Positions 8,635-16,484 of a stretch of DNA of 64,000 nt are shown one piece after another. The notes under the pieces were generated by a model, which was given only the letters and a program-made list of their open reading frames with translations, was not told the origin of the DNA and ran no database searches. Source of the DNA: JAVKBW01 sp040222995 (GTDB lineage Bacteria; Pseudomonadota; Alphaproteobacteria; UBA8366; Aestuariispiraceae); the NCBI GenBank assembly GCA_040222995.1, contig JAVKBW010000042.1, positions 1 to 64,000 of the forward strand, in the 5' to 3' direction. The stretch's first letter is position 1, and each line of letters begins with the position of its first letter. A program made the position numbers and the translations under genes.

Positions 8635-9378
8635 ATGACGCGGTGGAAAATCACCATTGAATACGACGGGGGCCCGTTTGTCGGTTGGCAACGGCAGGAC
8701 AACGGGCCCAGCGTCCAGCAATGTCTGGAAGACGCAGCCGAAAAACTGTGCGGCGCGGTAACGGCCGTTTCCGGCGCCGGGCGAACGGATGCGGGCGTGC
8801 ACGCCCTGGGGCAGGTCGCGCATTTCGACACCGATAAAGAACTGCGGGCGGACCAGATTCGCGACGGGCTGAACTTTCACCTGAAGCAAAACCCGATCAG
8901 CGTACTGGCCGCGGAACAGGCCGCGCCGGATTTTCATGCCCGGTTCTCGGCAACCGGGCGTTCCTATCTGTATCGCATCCTGAACCGCCGGTCGCCGCCG
9001 GCAATCGAGGCCGGGCGCGTCTGGCATGTGATACGCCCGCTGGATGCAGACGCCATGCACACGACCGCGCAATGCCTGATCGGCAAGCACGACTTTTCCA
9101 GTTTCCGGGCAGCCGAATGCCAGGCCGACAGCCCGCTGAAAACACTCGACAGGCTGGATGTCAGACGGGTCGGCGAGGAAATTGAAATCACGACTGCGGC
9201 GCGCTCTTTTCTGCACAATCAGGTGCGTATTCTGGTCGGCACGCTGGAATATGTCGGCCGCGGTAAATGGACGGCACGGGATGTCGAACAGGCGCTTGCC
9301 GCGCGGAGCCGGCCGGCCGCCGGACCGACCGCCCCGCCGACCGGTCTTTATCTCACCGGCGTGACCTATACCCGATAG
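8635..9378 (+). CDS. truA: tRNA pseudouridine(38-40) synthase TruA
   Basis: Isomerises uridines 38-40 in the tRNA anticodon arm. GAGRTDAGVHALGQ at residues 47-60 holds the catalytic Asp52. The N-terminal WKITIEYDGGPFVGWQRQ and the C-terminal FLHNQVRILVGTLEYVGRGK are both family signatures. The length of 247 residues is normal. The ATG at 8635 lies 15 bases after the copper chaperone stop, so co-transcription is likely. Confidence 0.95.
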   Translation: MTRWKITIEYDGGPFVGWQRQDNGPSVQQCLEDAAEKLCGAVTAVSGAGRTDAGVHALGQVAHFDTDKELRADQIRDGLNFHLKQNPISVLAAEQAAPDFHARFSATGRSYLYRILNRRSPPAIEAGRVWHVIRPLDADAMHTTAQCLIGKHDFSSFRAAECQADSPLKTLDRLDVRRVGEEIEITTAARSFLHNQVRILVGTLEYVGRGKWTARDVEQALAARSRPAAGPTAPPTGLYLTGVTYTR

Positions 9379-9483
9379 TGAACCGGTTGTTCGGTTTTCG
9401 GTTTTTGGGCTTTCAAATACGAGCCAGTCCGGTACCTTCCGCTGTGCCTGCCATGCAATTGGCATCATCAGGGGCGGCAACAA

Positions 9484-10587
9484 ATGACGTCGGACGAACA
9501 TACCGCAGAGGGCCAGGATGCCCCCCAGGAGGACGCTATCGACGGGATGGCGGAACCGACGAGTTTTGAAATCGACAGCCTTCATATTCTGCCGCTGAAA
9601 ACGATTCCACTGCTGACCCCCGGTTTACAGCGCGCCCGGCTGGTCAAGAGCAGCCGAATGGAAACCATGGTCGAGCTCTTTCGTGATTCCGGCGCCGGCA
9701 GCGGTCAGGTGCGTATCCCGGAGCTCGGCGCATTTTTCGGCAACAGCGATGCCGGCGACTTCAAGGAAGACACGCTTAAAATCGAGCAGTTGATCGAAAT
9801 ACCGTCTTTCGATGTCTACTCGGTACGGATGGCGTTGCGTTCGATCGGGATGGATGTGGACGAACCCAAATATCTGCGCCTGTCGGATACCAAACGCGCC
9901 GAGCTTACCGAGCGCATGAAGGCCTTTACCAAACCCCTGATCGACAAGGTTTACGGTACCGGTCAGGACAACTACGAAAACGTCTCCGATTTGACCGCCA
10001 TGCTGCGGAATCCGAACAAGGATGAAGCGCTGCGCAATCTGAACACCATGGCGGAGAGCCTGCAGGTACCGCTTTCGGCGGTTCCGAGTTTCGTTGAAAA
10101 CTATGGCGATATCTTTCTGTCGCTGGCCTATTTCCAGAGCATCCTCGACGACGTCGCCCCCCGTGTCGAACGGTTCATCGATTGGATCGAAGAATTGCGC
10201 GGTTTCTACATGGTGCGGAACGACCGGGCGCAGGATCGAATTCTGTCGAACATAACGCGCGACCTGTCGGAAATATCCGGTGGGATCACCGAACGCTTCG
10301 ACCACTTCAACGCCAAGACCAATAATCTCTGGGAAGACATTTCCGCCGACAAGTTCCACGAGGTCCGGCATTTCATCGCCGACCATCACATGACGGTCGG
10401 GGGTATATTGTGCGGTCTGACACTGAAGATGGATTTATGGCGTGAACGCTTCCCGAAGGAAGACATGGGTGGGCCGCAACAGAGGCTGGACTTCGTTTTC
10501 AGCGAGATTCAGCCGGGGCTGGCCTATATCAGAAAACTGAAACAGGCCGGTCTTGCGCCGCAGACCAAACCCGATGACGAAAAATAG
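9484..10587 (+). CDS. Conserved-looking protein of unknown function
   Basis: I do not recognise a named family. The 367-residue product is soluble with no signal peptide or membrane segment. The first 30 residues are acidic and low in complexity. Residues 60-130 mix strand and helix, and residues 130-345 appear almost entirely helical, with many charged residues and a central ERFIDWIEELRGFYMVRNDRAQDRIL-type amphipathic stretch. A motif HFIADHHMTVGG with His/Asp residues lies near residue 300. It sits between truA and a methyltransferase gene, and its end precedes the next start by four bases. Codon use resembles the neighbours. The ATG at 9484 is preceded by an A-rich, not clearly Shine-Dalgarno, stretch. 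Confidence 0.75.
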   Translation: MTSDEHTAEGQDAPQEDAIDGMAEPTSFEIDSLHILPLKTIPLLTPGLQRARLVKSSRMETMVELFRDSGAGSGQVRIPELGAFFGNSDAGDFKEDTLKIEQLIEIPSFDVYSVRMALRSIGMDVDEPKYLRLSDTKRAELTERMKAFTKPLIDKVYGTGQDNYENVSDLTAMLRNPNKDEALRNLNTMAESLQVPLSAVPSFVENYGDIFLSLAYFQSILDDVAPRVERFIDWIEELRGFYMVRNDRAQDRILSNITRDLSEISGGITERFDHFNAKTNNLWEDISADKFHEVRHFIADHHMTVGGILCGLTLKMDLWRERFPKEDMGGPQQRLDFVFSEIQPGLAYIRKLKQAGLAPQTKPDDEK

Positions 10588-10591
10588 GACC

Positions 10592-11530
10592 ATGGCGGAA
10601 CCGACTGAATGGATCGACAGACGGCTAGCCGGCGAAGGCCCGCCGCTGATCATCGACGGCGGCATGGGTACCGAACTGGAAAAAGCCGAAATCCCGATGA
10701 ACGGCGCCTGCTGGAGCGGCCTGGCCGTTCTCGACTATCCCGACACCGTGCGGAAAATTCACACAGACTTCATCAGGGCCGGCGCGGAAGTCATCATCAC
10801 CAATACCTTCGCGTCCGGACGTCACGTGCTGGGGCCAGCCGGCAAGGCAGACCATGTCCGCGCCATCAACACCAACGCCGTCAGTCTGGCGCGGCAGGCG
10901 ATTGAGGACGCCGCCAGCGGCCCGGTCGCGATAGCCGGGTCTCTGTGCGAATGGTCCTACAACCAGAACGACGGCGAGTGGAGCAGCCCGGAGACGGCCG
11001 GACGGGCGCTGCGCGAGCAGGCCTCCCTTCTGGCGGAAGCCGGCGCAGACCTGATCACCATCGAGATGGCGCAGGACACGGTCCTTTCGCCCGTCGCGAT
11101 AGACGCCGCCGCCGAAACCGGCCTGCCGGTCTGGCTGGGCCTGTCCTGCCGCCGACGGTCAACCGGGGCGCGGCTGACATCCTTCGATCATCCGGATATC
11201 GATTTCGAATCCTATGCCGACAGCATCGTCGTCCATGCCCGGCAATACCCCAACGTCACGCTGGTCAATGTCATGCACACGCCGGTGCCGGATGTGGCGG
11301 ATGCCATGGCTATCGTTCGAAAATCCGGCTGGAGCGGGCCTGTCGGCGTCTACCCCGAAAGCGGGTTCTTCAAAATGCCGAACTGGCAGTTTGTAGACGT
11401 TATAACGCCTGAAGATCTGGTTGCCGCTGCCCGCGTCTGGGTCGATACGCACGGCCTTCGCCTGCTCGGCGGCTGTTGCGGCCTTGGGCCGGCCCATATC
11501 TCGGCGTTGCGGGCAGACTTTGGACCCTAG
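10592..11530 (+). CDS. Homocysteine S-methyltransferase family protein with an altered zinc site
   Basis: TIM-barrel methyltransferase (pfam02574-like). IIDGGMGTELEKA opens the barrel at residues 20-32, and LGGCCGLGPAHISALR near the C-terminus supplies the two adjacent zinc cysteines. The usual first zinc ligand lies in a G-x-N-C strand. Here the corresponding strand reads LVNVMHTP, so Cys is replaced by Met-His. His could still bind zinc, or the substrate may differ. The likely role is methyl transfer from betaine, S-methylmethionine or a related donor to homocysteine. The ATG at 10592 follows an AGGA four bases upstream; an ATG at 10574 inside the previous gene is the alternative. Confidence 0.8.
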   Translation: MAEPTEWIDRRLAGEGPPLIIDGGMGTELEKAEIPMNGACWSGLAVLDYPDTVRKIHTDFIRAGAEVIITNTFASGRHVLGPAGKADHVRAINTNAVSLARQAIEDAASGPVAIAGSLCEWSYNQNDGEWSSPETAGRALREQASLLAEAGADLITIEMAQDTVLSPVAIDAAAETGLPVWLGLSCRRRSTGARLTSFDHPDIDFESYADSIVVHARQYPNVTLVNVMHTPVPDVADAMAIVRKSGWSGPVGVYPESGFFKMPNWQFVDVITPEDLVAAARVWVDTHGLRLLGGCCGLGPAHISALRADFGP

Positions 11531-12108
11531 CCACCCATCAGAATCAGCATCCTGATGTCGAGCAGCATGATGTTCAGAAAGAAATTCGCCAGCACAAATC
11601 CGATAGCCATCGGCACGGATACCTGCATTGTCACGCGAACCACAAAAAAGTGGTAAAACAAAACCCATATCTGTGAAACGAAGCCGAAGAAGTAAACCGC
11701 CCCGGCCGATAGTTGCAGGGCCGTCGCACCGCCGATCACCACCAGATACAACAGCACCGACGGCACCGCCATCCAGTTCTGTGCGACGATGTACAGGTTG
11801 TAACGTTCATCAAGGTCCAGGAATTTTACGACCATCAGCATGAACAACGGCCACACGGTCCACATCATGCTGTAACCCGCCAGTTCCATCACCAGAGCGG
11901 GGAACAGGGGAACATTCAACCAGACGCCGGACTGGGTGACGTAGTCCAGCAGGAACCAGCCGGGAAGGACAATGATAGCTGCCCAGAAACTTTTCAAAAG
12001 CGCCGGGCCGTCCGCCTGAAAGTAGTTCAAGCCTGCCCTGTCACGCAGAAACAGGCGGAACGCGCCGTATATAGCGGATTTCGCTTCCGCCATCGAAAGG
12101 GGTGTCAT
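11527..12108 (-). CDS. Integral membrane protein of unknown function
   Basis: 193 residues with four to five hydrophobic segments, approximately at residues 38-58, 67-95, 110-128, 132-155 and 160-190. It has no recognisable catalytic motif. A Yip1-like fold is possible from the spacing, but I cannot confirm it. Its ATG overlaps the dapE stop as ATGA, so it is the last gene of the dapD-dapE transcript, and it converges with the methyltransferase gene with a 4-base overlap. Confidence 0.75.
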   Translation of the reverse strand: MTPLSMAEAKSAIYGAFRLFLRDRAGLNYFQADGPALLKSFWAAIIVLPGWFLLDYVTQSGVWLNVPLFPALVMELAGYSMMWTVWPLFMLMVVKFLDLDERYNLYIVAQNWMAVPSVLLYLVVIGGATALQLSAGAVYFFGFVSQIWVLFYHFFVVRVTMQVSVPMAIGFVLANFFLNIMLLDIRMLILMGG

Positions 12109-13271
12109 AACGGCCCGCGCGCGAAATACCGGTTCAGCGTTGAAAGGTAGATATCGGCCAGAACCTCGATATCACTGACCGCGACCCGTTCGTCGACCTG
12201 GTGCATGGTCTTGCCGACAAGGCCGAAATCGACCACCGGGCAATAATCCTTGATGAACCGGCTGTCGGAGGTGCCGCCGGTCGTCGACAGTTCCGGTCTG
12301 TGTCCCAGCACGTCTTCGCACGCCGCGGACAATGTTTCGGACAGCGGACCCGGCGGCGTCAGGAAACTTTCGCCGGAAACCGTGATGTCGAGAGTATAGA
12401 ATTCCTCGCCTCTGGCAGTTTCCGTCAGCAGCGCCCGCAGCCTCTCCTCAAGCGATGCCCCGCTGTGAAGATCGTTGAAGCGTATATTGAACACGGCGGA
12501 GGCGGAGGCGGGAATGACATTCGTCGCCGTGTTGCCGACATCGATTGTCGAGACCGACAGGGTCGACGCCTGAAAATGATCGCTGCCGTCATCCAGCGGC
12601 ATGCCGATCAGCGCATCCAGCAGTTTCACCAGACGATGCGCCGCATTGTCCGCCAGATGCGGATACCCGGTATGCCCCTGCTTGCCATGCGCCGTCAGCC
12701 AGCCGTTGAGGCTACCGCGACGGCCGATCTTGATCATTTCGCCGAGTCTGTCGGGGTTGGTCGGTTCGCCGGTGATGCAGGCATCGAAGGTCTCACCCTG
12801 TTCCGCCAGGGCCTCCAGCATGCGCTTCGTACCGTTGATCGCCGGTCCTTCCTCGTCACCCGTAATCAGCAGGCTGATGGAACCGGGCGGGTTGCCGTTG
12901 CTGTCCAGATACCGCGAAACAGCGGCCACAAAACTGGCGATCGATCCTTTCATGTCCGACGCGCCGCGCCCGAACAGGGTGCCATCGACAATGGCTCCGC
13001 CGAACGGATCCTGCGTCCACGCCGCCGCCGCGCCAACCGGTACGACATCGGTGTGGCCGGCAAACATGAAATTGGGGGCCGCATCGCCCAGCCGGGCATA
13101 GAGATTATCGACTTCGTCGCTGTCCGGCGTCGAAAAGGGCAGCCGATGACACCTGAAGCCCAACCCTTCCAGCGCCGCCTGCAGCGTATTCAGCGAGCCG
13201 CCATCGGCCGGCGTCACGCTGGGGCAGCGGATCAGATCCTGTGCCAGGGTTACCGGATTCAGCACCGTCAC
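12105..13271 (-). CDS. dapE: Succinyl-diaminopimelate desuccinylase
   Basis: Zinc-dependent M20 hydrolase that releases LL-diaminopimelate for lysine and peptidoglycan synthesis. The signatures are FMFAGHTDVVPVG (first His/Asp metal ligands, near residue 67), GRGASDMKGSIAS (metal Asp), SLLITGDEEGPA (catalytic and metal Glu) and TTGGTSDSRFI near the C-terminus. The GTG at 13271 is chosen because it overlaps the dapD stop as GTGA and gives the family N-terminus (TVLNPVTLAQDLIRCPSVTP). Longer readings run into dapD. The product is 388 residues, a normal length. Confidence 0.94.
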   Translation of the reverse strand: MTVLNPVTLAQDLIRCPSVTPADGGSLNTLQAALEGLGFRCHRLPFSTPDSDEVDNLYARLGDAAPNFMFAGHTDVVPVGAAAAWTQDPFGGAIVDGTLFGRGASDMKGSIASFVAAVSRYLDSNGNPPGSISLLITGDEEGPAINGTKRMLEALAEQGETFDACITGEPTNPDRLGEMIKIGRRGSLNGWLTAHGKQGHTGYPHLADNAAHRLVKLLDALIGMPLDDGSDHFQASTLSVSTIDVGNTATNVIPASASAVFNIRFNDLHSGASLEERLRALLTETARGEEFYTLDITVSGESFLTPPGPLSETLSAACEDVLGHRPELSTTGGTSDSRFIKDYCPVVDFGLVGKTMHQVDERVAVSDIEVLADIYLSTLNRYFARGPL

Positions 13272-14119
13272 GACTTCTCGCGCAGCAGATCGTTGATGGA
13301 AGTCTTCGACCGGGTCTTTTCGTCGACCCTTTTGACAATAACCGCGCAATAGGAGCTCGGGCCGGGCGAGCCGTCCGGCAGCGGCTTGCCGGGCAGATTG
13401 CCGGAAACCACGACCGAATACGGCGGCACTTCGCCCATCATGACATCGCCTGTCGTCCGGTCGATGATCTTGGTGCTCGCGCCGATCGATACGCCCATCG
13501 CAATCACCGATCCTTCGCCGACCTTAACGCCCTCGACGATCTGGCAACGCGACCCGATAAAGCAGTTGTCCTCGATGATGACGGGGCCGGCCTGCAACGG
13601 TTCCAGCACGCCGCCGATGCCGACACCGCCGGAAAGGTGCACGTTCTTGCCGACCTGTGCGCAGGACCCGACCGTCGCCCAGGTATCCACCATTGTGCCG
13701 GAATCGACATAGGCGCCAAGATTGACGAAAGACGGCATCAGGATGACCTTCGGCGCGATATAGGCCGAGCGGCGAACGATGCAATGCGGCACGGCGCGGA
13801 AGTCGGCGGTGCGGAACTCGGCCTCGCCCCAGCCTTCGAACTTGCTCGGCACCTTGTCCCACCAGAAGGTTCCCTCGCCCGGACCGCCCGCGATCAGCGC
13901 CATGTCATTCAGGCGGAACGACAGAAGGACGGCTTTCTTCAGCCATTGATTGACGACCCATTCACCATCAGCGCCTTTTTCCGCAACCCGCGCCTTGCCG
14001 CTGTCCAGCATCAGCAGGGTTTCGTCGACGGCGTCCCGCACCGGGCCTTTCGTCGTCAGGCTGACGGAATCAAGATCGTCAAAAGCCGCTTCAATTGTCT
14101 GGCGGAGGTCTGAGGTCAT
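13268..14119 (-). CDS. dapD: 2,3,4,5-tetrahydropyridine-2,6-dicarboxylate N-succinyltransferase
   Basis: Succinylates tetrahydrodipicolinate in the lysine/diaminopimelate pathway. The 283 residues show the left-handed beta-helix hexapeptide pattern from about residue 105 to 230 (repeats such as GAYVDSGTMVDTWATVGSCA and GSVIAMGVSIGAS). A helical N-terminal domain precedes it and a short C-terminal segment ends MTSDL-family style. It is followed at once by dapE, whose start overlaps its stop. Confidence 0.95.
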   Translation of the reverse strand: MTSDLRQTIEAAFDDLDSVSLTTKGPVRDAVDETLLMLDSGKARVAEKGADGEWVVNQWLKKAVLLSFRLNDMALIAGGPGEGTFWWDKVPSKFEGWGEAEFRTADFRAVPHCIVRRSAYIAPKVILMPSFVNLGAYVDSGTMVDTWATVGSCAQVGKNVHLSGGVGIGGVLEPLQAGPVIIEDNCFIGSRCQIVEGVKVGEGSVIAMGVSIGASTKIIDRTTGDVMMGEVPPYSVVVSGNLPGKPLPDGSPGPSSYCAVIVKRVDEKTRSKTSINDLLREKS

Positions 14120-14188
14120 GATCGGTCTCTTTCCATCAAAGGCAGTTCAAAATCAGGCGGCGGACTTTGACTTTTGCCGAAACCCGCG

Positions 14189-14869
14189 TCAAGTCGCGAC
14201 CAGATCGTCCAGCCAGGCCGACAGGTCATCGGTTTCGTGATGAATATGATCTGCATTGTCGGAATCGTTCTGCGCCCAGTCTGCATCGGTGCGCACCCAG
14301 ACGGTATGCATGCCCAAAGCCGCCGGATGCAGCAGGTTCTTGGCCATATCCTCGACCATTACGGAAGATGTCGGATCGATATCGTGTTCGGCGATCAGCT
14401 TTTCATAAGGGGCCGGATTGGGCTTCGGAATGTAATCCGACGCGATAATGTCATAGATCACATCGAAATGATGCGCTGCGCCAAGCTGTTCCAGCACGGA
14501 ATCGGCATGAGCGACGGTGCCATTGGTGAAGATCAGCTTGCGGCCCGGCAGCTTGTCCAGTGCCGCCGCCAGTTTCCTGTCCCGGGGAACCGGCGAATAG
14601 TCGATATCGTGCACGAAATCGAGAAAATCGACCGGGTTGATGCCGTGAACCTGCATCAGTCCCCGCAGGGTCGTTCCGTGTTCGCGAAAATACTGCTTCT
14701 GCAGACCACGGGCGTCGTCATAGGGAATATCCAGCAGATCGGATATGAAATCGCCCATTTTCCGGTCAACCTGGGCGAACAGGTTACAGCTTGCCGGATA
14801 CAGGGTGTTGTCCAGATCGAAAATCCAGGTTTCCGCCGTCAGCAGGTCAGACTTTTGCCGCGATGCCAT
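14189..14869 (-). CDS. HAD-family pyrimidine 5'-nucleotidase
   Basis: HAD hydrolase of 226 residues. Motif I FDLDNTLYP at 17-25 holds the nucleophile Asp. Motif II is FTNGT near 114, the motif III Lys lies in IPKPNPAPYEK, and motif IV is MVEDMAKN. The long helical cap between motifs I and II and the YP after motif I match the SDT1/PHM8-like pyrimidine nucleotidase group, which often sits beside argB and dapD in alphaproteobacteria. It is predicted to dephosphorylate UMP/CMP-type nucleotides. It lies three bases after argB. Confidence 0.88.
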   Translation of the reverse strand: MASRQKSDLLTAETWIFDLDNTLYPASCNLFAQVDRKMGDFISDLLDIPYDDARGLQKQYFREHGTTLRGLMQVHGINPVDFLDFVHDIDYSPVPRDRKLAAALDKLPGRKLIFTNGTVAHADSVLEQLGAAHHFDVIYDIIASDYIPKPNPAPYEKLIAEHDIDPTSSVMVEDMAKNLLHPAALGMHTVWVRTDADWAQNDSDNADHIHHETDDLSAWLDDLVAT

Positions 14870-14872
14870 GTG

Positions 14873-15802
14873 TCAGGCCCCCGTGATCATGGTGCCGGAT
14901 CCGTGGGCCGTGAAGATTTCCAGCAGAATGGCATGGGCGACCCGTCCGTCGATAATGACGGCGGCATCGACACCGCCCGCGACAGCCGTCAGACAGGTTT
15001 CGATTTTCGGGATCATTCCGCCGGACAATGTACCGTCGTCGATCAGCGATTGCGCCTCACCGGTATTGATTTCCTGAATCACCGCGCCGTCCTTGTTCAG
15101 CACGCCGGGAACATCGGTCAGCAGCAGCAGACGCCGTGCGCCGACCGCCGCGGCGATCGCGCCCGCCGCCGTATCGGCATTGATGTTGTAGGTTTCGCCG
15201 TCCGGGCCAAGACCGATCGGCGCGATAATGGGAATCAGGTCGGTCTCCGTCAGAACGTTCAGGATGGTCGGGTCGACTGTTTCCGGCTCGCCGACGAATC
15301 CGAGATCCAGCATCTTCTCGATATTCGAATCCGGATCGCGTTTCGTCCGGGTCAGTTTCCGGGCGCGGATCAGGCCGCCATCCTTGCCGGAAATCCCCAC
15401 GCCGCGACCGCCGGCTTCCGCCATCGCCGCCGAGATTGCCTTGTTGATCTGGCCGCAGAGAACCATTTCGACAATTTCGACCGTTGCGGCATCGGTAACC
15501 CGCAAGCCGTCGACGAATTCGGACTGGATTTTCATCCGCTCCAGCATCGCGCCGATCTGCGGACCGCCGCCATGAACGACAATCGGGTTCAGGCCGCATT
15601 GTTTCAGAAGCACGACATCGCGTGCGAACGACGTCGCAAGATCGCCATCGCCCATGGCGTGACCGCCATATTTGATGACAATGGTCTGACCGGCATAGCG
15701 GCGCATGTAGGGCAGGGCTTCGGTGAGAATGCCGGCCTTCGCGAGCCATTCCAGCCGCCGTTTCGACTTGTGATCGGTGTTTTTCTTGTCGTCCCCGTCC
15801 AT
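14873..15802 (-). CDS. argB: Acetylglutamate kinase
   Basis: Phosphorylates N-acetylglutamate, the second step of arginine synthesis. The amino-acid kinase fold shows VIKYGGHAMGD near residue 43, VVHGGGPQIGAML near 76 and SGGMIPKIETCLTAVAGGV in the ATP/substrate region. Its length of 309 residues is usual for the long bacterial form. The opposite strand holds a 593-codon open frame, which is a GC-driven shadow. Confidence 0.96.
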   Translation of the reverse strand: MDGDDKKNTDHKSKRRLEWLAKAGILTEALPYMRRYAGQTIVIKYGGHAMGDGDLATSFARDVVLLKQCGLNPIVVHGGGPQIGAMLERMKIQSEFVDGLRVTDAATVEIVEMVLCGQINKAISAAMAEAGGRGVGISGKDGGLIRARKLTRTKRDPDSNIEKMLDLGFVGEPETVDPTILNVLTETDLIPIIAPIGLGPDGETYNINADTAAGAIAAAVGARRLLLLTDVPGVLNKDGAVIQEINTGEAQSLIDDGTLSGGMIPKIETCLTAVAGGVDAAVIIDGRVAHAILLEIFTAHGSGTMITGA

Positions 15803-15833
15803 GACTTTCTCCCAAAACCGGTTCCGGACCAGC

Positions 15834-16481
15834 TTATACCGTATCGTCCGACACCCCGGAAACTATTGCCAGATGAGCCCGCAGGATATCGATCCCTTCC
15901 CCAGTCTGGGAACTGGTTTCCACGGTTTCCGGCGCCGCCGCCGCCCGGCTCTTGATCGCCGCCGCCACATCCTTCCGCGCCGTTTCAAGCCCGCTTTTCG
16001 ACACTTTGTCAATTTTGGTCAGAATAATGCGATAGGCAACCGCCGCCGCGTCCAGCCGGTCCATGATCGCGCGGTCTATCGGTTTCGTGCCGTGCCGGGC
16101 ATCAATCAGAAGGCAGCATTGGCGAAGGTTAACCCGGCCCCGCAGATAGTCATCAATCAGACCGTGCCAGTCTTCGACCAGTTGCTTCGGCGCCTTCGCA
16201 TAGCCGTATCCCGGCATGTCGACCAGGCGCAGGGCGCCGCCCATATCGAAAAAATTGAGGGCCTGGGTGCGGCCCGGCGTGTTGCTGGTGCGCGCCAGGG
16301 CGCGCCGGCCTGTAAGGGCATTCAACAGGCTGGACTTGCCGACATTGGACCGCCCCGCGAAAGCGACTTCCGGCACGTCGGATTCCGGCAGATCCGCCGT
16401 CCGCACAACGCTGAGCATGAACTGACAATCGCCGGCAAACAGACTGCGTCCCGCTTCGATTGCCGCGTCGGAACAGTCCAT
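15834..16481 (-). CDS. engB: Ribosome biogenesis GTPase EngB/YsxC
   Basis: Circularly ordinary TRAFAC GTPase required for 50S assembly. G1 GRSNVGKSSL is at 43-52, the G2 Thr lies in SNTPGRTQ, G3 DMPG at 88-91 and G4 TKID at 155-158. Its length of 215 residues is normal. It starts three bases after the yidC stop, in the conserved rpmH-rnpA-yidC-engB order. Confidence 0.95.
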   Translation of the reverse strand: MDCSDAAIEAGRSLFAGDCQFMLSVVRTADLPESDVPEVAFAGRSNVGKSSLLNALTGRRALARTSNTPGRTQALNFFDMGGALRLVDMPGYGYAKAPKQLVEDWHGLIDDYLRGRVNLRQCCLLIDARHGTKPIDRAIMDRLDAAAVAYRIILTKIDKVSKSGLETARKDVAAAIKSRAAAAPETVETSSQTGEGIDILRAHLAIVSGVSDDTV

Positions 16482-16484
16482 CGA

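Noticed and set aside
8092..9585. 497-codon open frame on the minus strand
   Set aside because: Antisense to the PCu(A)C and truA genes, both of which have clear family motifs.
14174..15955. 593-codon open frame on the plus strand
   Set aside because: It lies antisense to argB and the nucleotidase gene; its product is Arg/Gln-rich with no domain, a typical high-GC shadow.
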